Made by a program: the position numbers and the translations under genes. A stretch of 64,000 nucleotides of DNA. Origin: Lewinellaceae bacterium (GTDB lineage Bacteria; Bacteroidota; Bacteroidia; Chitinophagales; Saprospiraceae). The notes beneath the pieces are model-generated. The model was not told the origin of the DNA and searched no databases. It saw only the letters and a list, made by a program, of their open reading frames with translations. Positions 28,632 through 37,754 of the stretch are shown here, piece by piece (positions within the stretch are counted from its first letter, which is position 1; every line of letters starts with the position of its first letter). The stretch covers positions 248,001 to 312,000 of the forward strand of contig JACJYN010000009.1 in the NCBI GenBank assembly GCA_020636095.1. Direction: 5' to 3'.

Positions 28632-29075
28632 TCACTGCAGCACTTCTCCAACCGCTTCCACAGCCGGATAACTGACGCGCAGTTTGCCCTCCACCGTTTC
28701 ACCGGATTGGTTGACCAGCTTCAAGCGCCAGGAGGCGCCTTGGGCGATGTCCTGTTCGGTGACGATAAAGGATAATTCCAGCGGGCTTTTTCCATCGCTG
28801 CGCCGGTAGTAATTCATCTGCCCGGGGCCGAAGAGGATAAGCGCCAGCTCTGCTTTCTTGGGACTCCACTCAGCCGTAGCCTCGATAGAGCCGGGTTGTT
28901 CTATGGTTAGTTCGATGGTTTCTTTGGCGAAATTGTCCAGCGTAAAGGCCTTTTCAATAAGCCCATCGGAAGGCGGGGCGCTTTGCAAGGAAGCGCTCAG
29001 TAGGAATAGCAGCAGGAAGCCCAGCATACTACCCGCCACTTTTTTGAAAGCTGAAAATCTGCTCCGTGCTTTCAT
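28632..29075 (-). CDS. Small secreted PPC-like beta-domain protein
   Basis: I place the start at the ATG at 29,075 (MKARSRFSAFKK), which is followed by a signal peptide (VAGSMLGFLLLFLLSASLQS). The product is 147 residues. The rest is a single beta-sandwich resembling pre-peptidase C-terminal domains (TIEQPGSIEATAEWSPKKAE, LALILFGPGQMNYYRRSDGK, WRLKLVNQS). Such domains usually accompany larger exported enzymes, but here it stands alone. The stop lies 14 bp from the convergent baeRF stop. The role is unknown. Confidence 0.6.
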   Translation of the reverse strand: MKARSRFSAFKKVAGSMLGFLLLFLLSASLQSAPPSDGLIEKAFTLDNFAKETIELTIEQPGSIEATAEWSPKKAELALILFGPGQMNYYRRSDGKSPLELSFIVTEQDIAQGASWRLKLVNQSGETVEGKLRVSYPAVEAVGEVLQ

Positions 29076-29345
29076 AGCCCAAGGTTTTGGATTGATAAAT
29101 AACGCCTTTTCCACCTTTTCCTGCCATCAGGACAGAAGGCGGTTGGAGGCACATATAAATATTACAATGCTTTCTCTTTCCGTTCAATGATATTGATCAT
29201 CGGATGTGCCGGGAATTTATCACTTACAGTGCCTGAACCGGCCGCACTTTTTTGCGAAAAAACAAAAGATACCCGGGTGACTTTTTTCGGGACGTTTGTC
29301 TCTATTTGGATATAAGGTTTAACAAATAATACAGACGAATACCTG

Positions 29346-30647
29346 ATGTACCTACTCATGCCTGTTTTCTTTCTCCTGGGTTACCTCCTCATCGCATTGG
29401 AACACCCACTAAAGATCGACAAATCCGCTTCTGCCATTCTCACCGGCGTCGTATGCTGGACCCTACTGGTTATCGGGATGGGGCATGGGCTGGAAATCCC
29501 CGGTTACCGGGCGGGGGCAGAGCACTTCGCAGAGGAAGCCCTGCTGGAGCACCTCAGCAACATCGCCAGCATCCTCTTCTTCCTCATGGGAGCTATGACC
29601 ATCGTGGAACTCATCGATGCCCATGAGGGGTTTAGTGTCATTACCGAAAAAGTGAAAACGACCCATAAGGTGAAACTGCTCTGGGGGCTCAGCTTTCTCA
29701 CTTTTTTTCTCTCCGCCGCCCTGGACAACCTCACCACTGCTATCGTGATGGCGGCCCTGCTTCGCAAGCTGATCAGAGACAAGGAAGACCTGTGGTTTTT
29801 TGCGGGGATGGTGGTCATTGCCGCCAACGCCGGAGGCGCCTGGTCGCCAATCGGCGACGTTACGACGATCATGCTTTGGATCGGTGGCCAGGTAACCGCC
29901 CTGAACATCGTCAAAGAGGTCTTCTTACCAAGTATCGTCTGCTTGTTAATCCCTCTGGCTGCCGCTTCCTTCATGCTAAAGGGCAATCTCCAGCGCCCGG
30001 AAGCTACCGGTGATCCAGATGACGAAGACCTGGTCGGAAATTTTGAGCAAAACCTCATTCTGATCCTGGGCGTCGGCTCCCTCCTGTTTGTACCCGTTTT
30101 TAAGAGCCTCACCCACCTGCCCCCATTCATGGGCATTCTGCTGGGGCTGGGCGTGCTTTGGGCCGTAACGGAAATCCTGAACCGCAACCGGATGCACACC
30201 AGCAACCGCACCGTGGTGGCTGTGTTGCGCCGCATCGACGTGCCCAGCGTGCTCTTCTTCCTCGGCATCCTGCTGGCCGTAGCGGCGCTGGAAACAGCCG
30301 GCTACCTGGAAGAACTGGCTGCTGTGCTGGACAAAACCTTCGGCAACATCTACATCGTCAACCTGCTCATCGGTTTACTCTCCTCGGTGGTGGATAATGT
30401 GCCGCTGGTTGCCGGCGCTATGGGCATGTATCCCCTCAGTGTGTACGCTGCCGATAGCGACTTTTGGGAACTTCTGGCCTACTGCGCCGGTACCGGCGGC
30501 AGCGTGCTCATCATTGGCTCCGCCGCCGGGGTGGCCATCATGGGCATCCTGAAGATCGACTTTATCTGGTACCTCAAGCGCATCAGCTGGCTGTCCCTCC
30601 TGGGCTATCTGGGCGGGGCGGCTACGTATTATCTGGTCAATGGGTAG
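29346..30647 (+). CDS. nhaD: NhaD-type Na+/H+ antiporter
   Basis: This 433-residue polytopic membrane protein has about 11-12 TMs. It shows the NhaD/CitMHS signatures LDNLTTAIVMAALLRKLI (~121-138), NAGGAWSPIGDVTTIMLWIG (~160-179) and SSVVDNVPLVAGAMGMY (~350). The Asp and Asn residues in these half-helices are those implicated in Na+ or Li+ exchange in Vibrio NhaD. The gene fits a marine or halotolerant lifestyle. It is followed directly by GTTCG-rich repeats. Confidence 0.93.
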   Translation: MYLLMPVFFLLGYLLIALEHPLKIDKSASAILTGVVCWTLLVIGMGHGLEIPGYRAGAEHFAEEALLEHLSNIASILFFLMGAMTIVELIDAHEGFSVITEKVKTTHKVKLLWGLSFLTFFLSAALDNLTTAIVMAALLRKLIRDKEDLWFFAGMVVIAANAGGAWSPIGDVTTIMLWIGGQVTALNIVKEVFLPSIVCLLIPLAAASFMLKGNLQRPEATGDPDDEDLVGNFEQNLILILGVGSLLFVPVFKSLTHLPPFMGILLGLGVLWAVTEILNRNRMHTSNRTVVAVLRRIDVPSVLFFLGILLAVAALETAGYLEELAAVLDKTFGNIYIVNLLIGLLSSVVDNVPLVAGAMGMYPLSVYAADSDFWELLAYCAGTGGSVLIIGSAAGVAIMGILKIDFIWYLKRISWLSLLGYLGGAATYYLVNG

Positions 30648-30659
30648 GTAGGGCTCTGT

Positions 30660-30705
30660 TCGGAGTTCGGAGTTCGGAGGTTCGGAATTCGGTAGGACGC
30701 TTTGT
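30660..30705. repeat. GTTCGGA low-complexity tract
   Basis: Iterations of CGGAGTTCGG immediately follow nhaD and lead into the 15-bp tandem array. Three more CCGAAATA units occur at about 30,961-30,985. Confidence 0.6.
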
Positions 30706-30881
30706 GAACGGCGAACCTGCGAACGGCGAACCTGCGAACGGCGAACCTGCGAACAGCGAACCTGCGAACAGCGAACCTGCGAACGGCGAACCTGCGAACA
30801 GCGAACCTGCGAACAGCGAACCTGCGAACAGCGAACCTGCGAACAGCGAACCTGCGAACGGCGAACCTGCGAACAGCGAAC
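30706..30881. repeat. 15-bp tandem repeat, 11 full units plus a partial one
   Basis: The unit is GAAC(G/A)GCGAACCTGC. Eleven complete units occupy 30,706-30,870. Position 5 of the unit is the only variable base, reading g g g a a g a a a a g, then a in the partial unit. Each unit is itself an imperfect GAAC duplication. There are no spacers, so it is not a CRISPR array. It lies in the gap between nhaD and treS. Confidence 0.95.
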
Positions 30882-31081
30882 ACTCCCTTGGTTAGCCCAA
30901 TGGACGCCTACCGCTAAACCTGGTAAAGCCCCCATCAGTGCCCAGCCGGAATACCATAGAACCGAAATACCGAAATACCGAAATACGCTGCCTGTAAACA
31001 AAAGCCCCCTATTTCCTTTTTATAGTGGTGGGCATTTGTTATTTTATCGCCGCCCTACCTCTAACTATTCATATCATACAC

Positions 31082-34000
31082 ATGATTAAAGATCTCTCGA
31101 ATACCCAAGACGCCTTGTGGTTCAAGGACGCCATTATCTACGAATTACACATCAAAGCTTTTGCGGATGGCAATGCCGATGGTATCGGCGATTTCAAAGG
31201 CCTGATCGAACGGCTCGATTATCTCCAGGATTTGGGCGTGACGGCCATCTGGCTGCTCCCTTTTTATCCATCGCCCCAGCGCGACGGCGGCTATGATATT
31301 TCTGACTATTACAGCATCAACTCCGATTACGGCACCATGGAGGAGTTGCAAACCTTTATGGAGCTGGCCCATGAACGAGGGCTGAAGGTGATCACCGAGC
31401 TGGTGATCAATCATACTTCCGACCAGCATCCCTGGTTTCAAAGGGCGCGCAAGGCGCCGCCGGGTAGCAAGGAGCGCAATTATTACGTCTGGAGCGATAC
31501 CATCGAGAAGTACCAGGATGTCCGTATCATTTTCCAGGATTTTGAAAACTCCAACTGGTCATGGGATCCGGTGGCCGAGGCCTACTACTGGCACCGTTTT
31601 TACGGACATCAACCGGATTTGAACTACGACTCTCCGGAGGTACAACAGGAGATTTTCAGGATCATCGATTTTTGGATTGACATGGGGGTCGACGGCTTCC
31701 GCCTGGATGCGATTCCCTACTTATTTGAACGGGATGGGACCAACTGCGAGAACCTGCCGGAAACGCACACTTTCCTTAAAAAATTGCGGGCCCACGCCGA
31801 TGAGAAAAAGGAAGGCGTATTGTTACTGGCCGAGGCCAATATGTGGCCGGAAGATAGCGCCGCCTACTTCGGCGACGGGGATGAGTGCCAGATGAACTAC
31901 CACTTTCCCATTATGCCTCGCATGTTTATGTCGATTAAAATGGAGGACCGGTACCCCATTATTGATATCATTGACCAGACGCCGGACATACCGGACAATT
32001 GCCAGTGGGGCATCTTTCTGCGCAACCACGACGAACTGACCCTGGAAATGGTAACCGACGAGGAACGCGATTACATGTACCGGGCTTACAACAAAGACGC
32101 CTTGTCGCGCATCAACCTGGGCATCCGCCACCGCCTGGCGCCGTTGCTGGACAACAACCGCCTGAAGATCGAACTCATGAACTGCCTGCTGTTTTCCCTA
32201 CCCGGCACTCCGGTTTTGTACTACGGTGACGAGATCGGTATGGGTGATAATGTACATCTGGGCGACCGGGATGGGGTGCGCACCCCGATGCAGTGGGACC
32301 TGGACCGCAACGCCGGCTTTTCGAAAGCTCATCCCCATTCGCTCTATCTCCCTTTGATCAATGACCCCGAATACCATCACGCCACGGTCAATGTAGAAGT
32401 ACAGCAGAACAATCCTTCCTCCTTGCTGTGGTGGATGAAGCGCATCATCAGTATTCGCAAGCGCTACCAGGCCTTTGGGCGGGGCGATATCCAGTTTCTC
32501 GCTCCGGAAAATGCCAAGGTGCTGGCTTTTACCCGTTCTTTTGAGGGCCAACACCTGCTGGTAGTGGCCAATCTGAGCCGCCACTCGCAGGTGGTGGATT
32601 TGGAACTCCCGAAATTTGAGCAATATACGCCGGTGGAAGTCTTCGGGCAAACCCGTTTCCCCGCTCTGGACCGCGGCATCAACCGGTTTACGCTCGGCCC
32701 TTACGGTTACTATTGGTTTGCCCTGGAACCGGAAATGGAACAGGGGACGGATGAGGACCCTATTCCCGATCTGAAATGGGTGCCGGAAGACTGGTTGCAG
32801 TTGGCGGTTGGTAAAGGCGCCGAGATACTGGCCAGGAGCATCCTGCCCGCCTTTTTGTCCCGAAGCCCGGGGTATAACTTCCACGGCCGGAAACTGGACC
32901 ACCTGGAGGTTCATCATGCCCAGCCCGTCCTGTACGAGGGCGGCCGGTCCTTATTGCTGATCCTGAAATTGTTTTTCACCGAGGGCTTCCCGGAACTGGC
33001 CTTTTTGCCGATCGCGATGAGAAAGGGGGACCCCCGGCAACAACCCAATGCGCCGGCTTCCAGCCAGATACTGGCTCACCTGTCCGGCGTTTCGCAGCAG
33101 GGGTATCTTTTTGAAGCCGACGCCAGCCCCGCCTTCCGGAACTATCTGTTGCGCAACCTGCTGTCGGAGGCCGGCCGGGCGCCTTTGCATTACAGTTTTA
33201 TCCACAGCAGTGGATTTAGCTGGGAACGCTTTGAAGACGTGCCCCCGGCCCGCCTGGTGGAAACCAGCGGAAACAATATCAACCTGGCTTTCGGCGACCG
33301 GTACTTTCTCAAAATATTCCGGCGGATCGAAGATAGCCTGAACCCCGAACTGGAGATCAACCGGCACGGCGGCGGCAACGGATTGCCGGTCCCGGGTTAC
33401 CTCAGCCATTTGCAGTTTGACCGCAGCAACGGAGCGCCTTTCATACTGGCGATGCTGCAACCGTATAATGCCAATCAGGGGTCGGCCTGGCAGTATTTCT
33501 ACGATGTATCCCGCCGGTTTCTGGAGCGGGTGCAGTCGCATGCGCAGCAGTCCGCCATTCCGAAGGAGTTTCCTGCGCCCGGCGCGCCACTGGACAAAGA
33601 ATGGGAAGAATTCATTGGGGATATGCCTTTACACCGCGCTCATTTGTTGGGTGAGACGGTCGCCCGCCTGCATACCGGCCTGATCGACAAAAGCAGCCCT
33701 GATTTCCGGCCGGAGCCTTTCTCGTTGCACTATCAGCGCTCCCTGTATTCCGCCTGGCAGTCGCAGGTGCGCCTTACCTTTCAGCGGTTAAATAAAAATA
33801 AAGAAAACCTCCCGGGAGCGGATCTCCTGATCGGCCAGCGCAGCGCACTGCTGGACCGGCTCCGGCGCATTTACAGTCATAAGATGGAAGCGCTGAAAGT
33901 GCGCATCCACGGCGACCTCCAACTGGAGAAGGTTCTTTTTACAGGTAAGGAATTTATCCTTTTTGACTTTGAAGGCGACCGCACCCGGAGTTTCAGTGAA

Positions 34001-34369
34001 CTTCGGCTCAAGAAACCCCCGATGAGCGACTTGTCCAGCCTGATCAGCTCGCTTTACTACGCCGCGCTGGCTGCCCTGGAGGTGGAAGCGGAGCCTGGTA
34101 AACTCGGCGGAAGCCCCTGGCTACCCTGGATGGAAGCCTGGTTTGCCGGTATGAAAACGGCTTTTCTCAACGGCTATTTGCCCGAAGCCCGAGCTGCCGG
34201 CCTGATCCCGCCTTCCGAAGAAGACTGGAATATCCTGCTGGATACCTTTCTGCTGGAACGCCAGCTCTACGAACTGGGTTTCGAACTGGCCCGCAACCGG
34301 GGCTGGGAAGAGATTCCCTTACAAGGGCTGCTGAGGATGGTGAAGGAAGGGCAGGGCGATACGGCTTAA
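31082..34369 (+). CDS. treS: Trehalose synthase - maltokinase fusion
   Basis: I chose the ATG at 31,082 (MIKDLSNTQDALWFKDAIIY) over the upstream in-frame GTG. The protein is 1,095 residues. Residues ~10-550 are a GH13 trehalose synthase that interconverts maltose and trehalose. Its nucleophile Asp lies at ~209 (GFRLDAIP), the acid/base Glu at ~251 (LAEANMWPE) and the third Asp at ~316 (RNHDEL). From ~590 on it is a maltokinase that makes maltose 1-phosphate with ATP. The kinase motif RIHGDLQLEKVLF is at ~940 and FDFEGD at ~960. The fusion routes trehalose carbon towards the GlgE glucan pathway, although no glgE is in the window. Confidence 0.93.
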   Translation: MIKDLSNTQDALWFKDAIIYELHIKAFADGNADGIGDFKGLIERLDYLQDLGVTAIWLLPFYPSPQRDGGYDISDYYSINSDYGTMEELQTFMELAHERGLKVITELVINHTSDQHPWFQRARKAPPGSKERNYYVWSDTIEKYQDVRIIFQDFENSNWSWDPVAEAYYWHRFYGHQPDLNYDSPEVQQEIFRIIDFWIDMGVDGFRLDAIPYLFERDGTNCENLPETHTFLKKLRAHADEKKEGVLLLAEANMWPEDSAAYFGDGDECQMNYHFPIMPRMFMSIKMEDRYPIIDIIDQTPDIPDNCQWGIFLRNHDELTLEMVTDEERDYMYRAYNKDALSRINLGIRHRLAPLLDNNRLKIELMNCLLFSLPGTPVLYYGDEIGMGDNVHLGDRDGVRTPMQWDLDRNAGFSKAHPHSLYLPLINDPEYHHATVNVEVQQNNPSSLLWWMKRIISIRKRYQAFGRGDIQFLAPENAKVLAFTRSFEGQHLLVVANLSRHSQVVDLELPKFEQYTPVEVFGQTRFPALDRGINRFTLGPYGYYWFALEPEMEQGTDEDPIPDLKWVPEDWLQLAVGKGAEILARSILPAFLSRSPGYNFHGRKLDHLEVHHAQPVLYEGGRSLLLILKLFFTEGFPELAFLPIAMRKGDPRQQPNAPASSQILAHLSGVSQQGYLFEADASPAFRNYLLRNLLSEAGRAPLHYSFIHSSGFSWERFEDVPPARLVETSGNNINLAFGDRYFLKIFRRIEDSLNPELEINRHGGGNGLPVPGYLSHLQFDRSNGAPFILAMLQPYNANQGSAWQYFYDVSRRFLERVQSHAQQSAIPKEFPAPGAPLDKEWEEFIGDMPLHRAHLLGETVARLHTGLIDKSSPDFRPEPFSLHYQRSLYSAWQSQVRLTFQRLNKNKENLPGADLLIGQRSALLDRLRRIYSHKMEALKVRIHGDLQLEKVLFTGKEFILFDFEGDRTRSFSELRLKKPPMSDLSSLISSLYYAALAALEVEAEPGKLGGSPWLPWMEAWFAGMKTAFLNGYLPEARAAGLIPPSEEDWNILLDTFLLERQLYELGFELARNRGWEEIPLQGLLRMVKEGQGDTA

Positions 34370-34466
34370 AGTTTGTTTGGGCAGTAGTCCGATTTATGAC
34401 AAAAGAGGGCAATTAAAAAATCAGCTGTTCTGCATTCTGCGATTTGTAGTGTAACTTGCTGGCCTT

Positions 34467-34629
34467 AGAGCGTGTTGGGATTTTGTTTTTGATGCCGAAA
34501 ATGGTCAGATTTGGGTTCTCACGAAGCCATTTTTGAGCTTCATAGTGACGCTATGGGGCGAAAAAATGGCGAAGTGAGGTTCCATAGATGGCCATTTGCA
34601 GGCCAAAGGATAAAATCCCAACACGCTCT
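34467..34629. mobile_element. MITE-like element, 163-bp family, copy B (diverged)
   Basis: The termini AGAGCGTGTTGGGA / TCCCAACACGCTCT and the whole layout match copies A and C. The interior differs at many positions. It lies in the 271-bp gap between treS and the acetyltransferase gene and ends 11 bp before the latter's ATG. Confidence 0.85.
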
Positions 34630-34640
34630 TATTAAAGCTA

Positions 34641-35162
34641 ATGGCACAAAACCGTATGATAGACACCGAACGGCTGATCTTAAAACCCTTAACTTACAGC
34701 CAGCTGATCAAATACATGAGGACTGACCATTCTCTGGAACAGGAACTGCATTTGAATGAGACCTCGAGGTCCATTTCCCCCGCCCTCCGGGAGGCGCTCG
34801 AACAGTCCATTCTCCTGAATGTAGCCAACCCCAATAAGAACCACCTGTTTTTTACCCTTTGGACGGTCATCTGGAAAGAAAAAAATAAAATGGTTGGCGA
34901 CCTGTGCTTTATGGGAGAACCCAATGCCAAAGGAGAGGTGGAGATTGGCTACGGGACTTACGAAGCTTTCCGGAATAAAGGCTTCATGACCGAAGCTGTG
35001 AGCGGGTTGATCCGATGGGCGCAAGGGCAACCCCGTATTGTCGCGATAATAGCCTCTGCCGAAAAGGATAACATCGCCTCGGCTGCTGTCCTCGAAAAAA
35101 ATAAATTCATGAAAGTTGGGGAAACGGAGACGTTGTTCAACTGGCGCTTAAAGATTAAGTGA
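34641..35162 (+). CDS. GNAT-family N-acetyltransferase (RimJ/RimL-like)
   Basis: The 173-residue protein starts with TERLILKPLTYSQLIKYM, typical of the RimJ/RimL-like acetyltransferase_3 branch. The acetyl-CoA-binding region lies at ~110-140 (EIGYGTYEAFRNKGFMTEAV, then LIRWA). The conserved NIASAAVLEKNKFMKVGE follows near the C-terminus. The substrate is unknown, and possibilities are a ribosomal protein N-terminus or a small amine. The 163-bp repeat sits immediately upstream and may carry its promoter. Confidence 0.85.
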   Translation: MAQNRMIDTERLILKPLTYSQLIKYMRTDHSLEQELHLNETSRSISPALREALEQSILLNVANPNKNHLFFTLWTVIWKEKNKMVGDLCFMGEPNAKGEVEIGYGTYEAFRNKGFMTEAVSGLIRWAQGQPRIVAIIASAEKDNIASAAVLEKNKFMKVGETETLFNWRLKIK

Positions 35163-35182
35163 TTTGCCTTTTAATCATTTTG

Positions 35183-35320
35183 ACTATTCAGCAGTTCGCT
35201 TTTAGCAGTTCGCTATTCGCTCTGCAATGCCCTTAAAAGCAGGAATCCATGTTTGATGAACCAGTTCTTTGCTCTAAGCCCAGGTTTTGAGCAGGTTCTT
35301 GCGAACTGCGAATTGCTGAC
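35183..35320. repeat. Palindromic element, ACTATTCAGC family 3, copy 1
   Basis: This 138-bp sequence begins ACTATTCAGCAGTTCGC and is matched, as the reverse complement, by 39,530-39,671. Shared blocks include TGCCCTTAAAAGCAGGAATC and GTTCTTTGCTCTAAGCCCAG. The two copies flank the tandem T9SS gene pair in opposite orientation. Confidence 0.8.
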
Positions 35321-35457
35321 CAGGTACTAATCATTTTCTAATCCTCTTTTTTTCCGGATACGGTATATTTTTCGGAACTTTACCGCTTAGCCCTATCGTT
35401 TTAGTAGGGTATTTTTGCATGTAAAGGAAGGATATATGTAAAAAACAGATAGGCTTT

Positions 35458-35487
35458 TTTGTTATCCAAAAGGAATCTGTATTTTTG
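35458..35487 (+). promoter_or_regulatory. Candidate Bacteroidota promoter (TTTG-N18-TATTTTTG)
   Basis: TTTG at 35,458-35,461 and TATTTTTG at 35,480-35,487 fit the TTTG / TAnnTTTG promoter pattern with one base less than the usual spacing. A second TATTTTTG lies at 35,410. The leader to the gene would be about 200 bases and contains a GTTGGAG..CTCCAAC hairpin at about 35,648-35,664, followed by T's, which could attenuate. Confidence 0.4.
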
Positions 35488-35686
35488 CCTTTTATAGCTC
35501 GACCCCGCGAAATTTGTCTATCCCTGTCGGCGCCTGGCGCTTTTGGGCCCCCACCAGCACGGATGCAACGGTTCTGGCAAAGAACAACTGGCGCGTTTTT
35601 TGCCTCCTGGCCAAACATAAACCTCAGAACTTATTTTTAACGGAACTGTTGGAGTCTGCTCCAACGGGCTATTTTTTTACGATAAT

Positions 35687-37447
35687 ATGCTTCTTATGAA
35701 AGGACGAATTTTACGACTATTTGTATTACTGGGTTTTGTTTTTTTGAATCCATTGTTTTTTGCCAGTGCCTGGGCAGATTCCGATACTTTTCTCTGGATT
35801 GGAGGAACGACCGGTGTCTGGGAAGATGGTGCGAACTGGAAGAACCTCGATTCTATGACGGTCGGGTTACTTCCGCTGCCGGTAGACGACGTAATGATCG
35901 ATGGTGATGTGATAGTTACCGTCACCGAAGACCTTATCATTGAGTCGGTGCAGCTCAGCGGCGGCGCTAAACTGGTCATTGCTCCCGGCGTCACAATGTC
36001 TACTACGGAAGGTGGTCTAGATGGAAGTAATAGTATCCGGTTGGATTACGTGAGTGAAAATGGGAATTATCCAAATTTTGATGGGACGAATATGGGCCCC
36101 AGTGAACTAGTCGTTGAGGGCACTCTGTATCTCGATAATGATGATGCCAACGGGAGTGGGTTATATATTACTGCGGGAACTACCGTAAGGGTCAAGAGCA
36201 CCGGTTCTATCTCTATTACCAATGAGGGACTTGGAGACCGGGCTGAAGCCATTGTCGTGAGAGGAGATGGGGCAAGTCTTATCAACGAGGGGACTATCAC
36301 TGTCGTCAATGCCGGTACCGCCGGAATTCGAACTACCGGCGCGGACATCAAAGAGTATAATGTTGTAAACAATGGCACTCTGACTATTTCAGGAGGGGAT
36401 GTAGGATTAGACGTAGGGTCGGTGTATGTACAAAACAATGGAACGCTGATTGTTTCCGATGCTCCTACTAAAATCATTACCCTTGGTGGAAGATTCAGAA
36501 ATTTTGGTACCCTCGGCGGAAATGGTACAGTAGGAGTGCATCCTACCCGCCTTATCCTTGAACCCAACTCCACCATATCTCCGGGAACCACCATCCCTGG
36601 AACTCCCTCTGCCGGCACCCTTACTTTCGATAGCGACATCAACCTACCATCAGGAGTAAAAGTCCTAATCGAGATCATCGCCTCCAATTCCTACGACCGA
36701 ATAATTGTGCAGGGAACCGCCGGCGTCGTAAGTGCAACCTTAAACCTTGACGGCCCTTACACTCCAGTTTCCGGCAATAATTTTTTGATCGTCGATTCAA
36801 CCACGGGCCAGGTTGACGGTAGTTTCGGCGGCGGCCCATTTTCATTAAATGGCGTACCCATGGTCTTTGATAACACTTCAGATGGTGTTTTAAAATTCGG
36901 CTCCGTCCTCCCCGTAACCCTCACCTCCTTCACTGCCCGCCCCATCGGCAAAGCCGTACAGCTCGACTGGGCCACCGCCACCGAAACCAACAACGACTAC
37001 TTCTCCATTGAGCACTCCACCGACGGCCGTACTTTTTCGGAGATCGGCCGGCTCACCGGCGCCGGTACTACTCAGGAGGAACAGCGCTATGCTTTTGTGC
37101 ACCGCTCACCGGAGGCCGGCCTGAACTACTACCGCCTGGATCAGCACGATTTCGACGGCGCCCACGAGTACAGCCCGGTGCAAACCGCGGTTATCGAAGG
37201 CAAAAACACCTGGACGGCCTGGCCCACGCTGGCCCGGGATGTGGTCAACCTGGAATGGGTAGAAGCGCCTAAAGGCAGCACAGTTGTTGAAGTTTTCAAC
37301 ACCGCCGGGCAGAAGGTTTACAGCCAGCCGGCGCCCCGGGGGGCCGTCCGCGTGCAGGTTCCGGTGCAGCAGTGGGCGCCGGGGATGTACTGGGTAGTGG
37401 TGCAGGGTAGGGGAGGGGCGGACGCCCAGTGGTTTATGAAGGAGTGA
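35687..37447 (+). CDS. T9SS-exported beta-helix/autotransporter-like protein (tandem copy 1)
   Basis: The 586-residue protein begins with a signal peptide ending near AWAD (~28). The ATG at 35,696 (MKGRILRL) is an equally good start. Residues ~30-75 share a W(I/L)GG...W.D..NW...P.DDV.I block. Residues ~75-330 are short Gly/Thr/Asn-rich repeats (NNGTLTISGG, NNGTLIVSD, RNFGTLGGNGTV) as in passenger-like beta-helices. A beta-sandwich follows (TLTSFTARPIGKAVQLDWAT, ~410). The last ~75 residues form a type IX sorting domain (TWTAWPTLARDVVNLEW, GMYWVVVQG). It is about 60% identical by eye to the next gene. The substrate or ligand is unknown. Confidence 0.85.
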   Translation: MLLMKGRILRLFVLLGFVFLNPLFFASAWADSDTFLWIGGTTGVWEDGANWKNLDSMTVGLLPLPVDDVMIDGDVIVTVTEDLIIESVQLSGGAKLVIAPGVTMSTTEGGLDGSNSIRLDYVSENGNYPNFDGTNMGPSELVVEGTLYLDNDDANGSGLYITAGTTVRVKSTGSISITNEGLGDRAEAIVVRGDGASLINEGTITVVNAGTAGIRTTGADIKEYNVVNNGTLTISGGDVGLDVGSVYVQNNGTLIVSDAPTKIITLGGRFRNFGTLGGNGTVGVHPTRLILEPNSTISPGTTIPGTPSAGTLTFDSDINLPSGVKVLIEIIASNSYDRIIVQGTAGVVSATLNLDGPYTPVSGNNFLIVDSTTGQVDGSFGGGPFSLNGVPMVFDNTSDGVLKFGSVLPVTLTSFTARPIGKAVQLDWATATETNNDYFSIEHSTDGRTFSEIGRLTGAGTTQEEQRYAFVHRSPEAGLNYYRLDQHDFDGAHEYSPVQTAVIEGKNTWTAWPTLARDVVNLEWVEAPKGSTVVEVFNTAGQKVYSQPAPRGAVRVQVPVQQWAPGMYWVVVQGRGGADAQWFMKE

Positions 37448-37450
37448 TCT

Positions 37451-37536
37451 GCTGATGGCCACCCGCCTCTGGTTCGCCCTTTGGAATAATTACATATTCC
37501 ACAGGGCAAGCCAAATAAATTTGGGTGGCCACTGGT
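37451..37536. repeat. Palindromic element between the tandem paralogues
   Basis: The outer arms TGGCCACCC / GGGTGGCCA and the inner arms GCCCTTTGGAATA / TATTCCACAGGGC form an 80-90 bp imperfect hairpin just after the first paralogue. It may serve as a terminator-like structure or be another short palindromic repeat. The rest of the 307-bp gap shows nothing I can name. Confidence 0.6.
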
Positions 37537-37754
37537 AGCAGCCTCACAGCCCCTTTTCAGCAGAAAAATTCAATTTTTACCGGATTTCAGGTAACCCTTC
37601 CCCAGAATTACCGTATCAGTTAATTGTTTCATTCCTAAGCGCATTTCCTGCCTTGTTTCCTCAGGATGAAACGAACGAACAGCTTTATCCTACCCCCTCC
37701 CCTTTTAATTGAACAGCAAAAGCCAGATCAAGGCGACTTTGAATTGACCATAAT

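Noticed and set aside
29162..29359. 65-codon minus-strand frame before nhaD
   Set aside because: It overlaps the nhaD start and has no domain, and the region more likely holds promoters.
30706..30881. Possible CRISPR array
   Set aside because: The units are 15 bp and directly adjacent with no spacers, and no cas genes are nearby.
30629..30895. Open frames in both directions encoding RRFAV or GEPANSEPAN repeats
   Set aside because: They are translations of the 15-bp DNA tandem repeat. A 15-bp unit keeps all frames open, and there is no start context or family.
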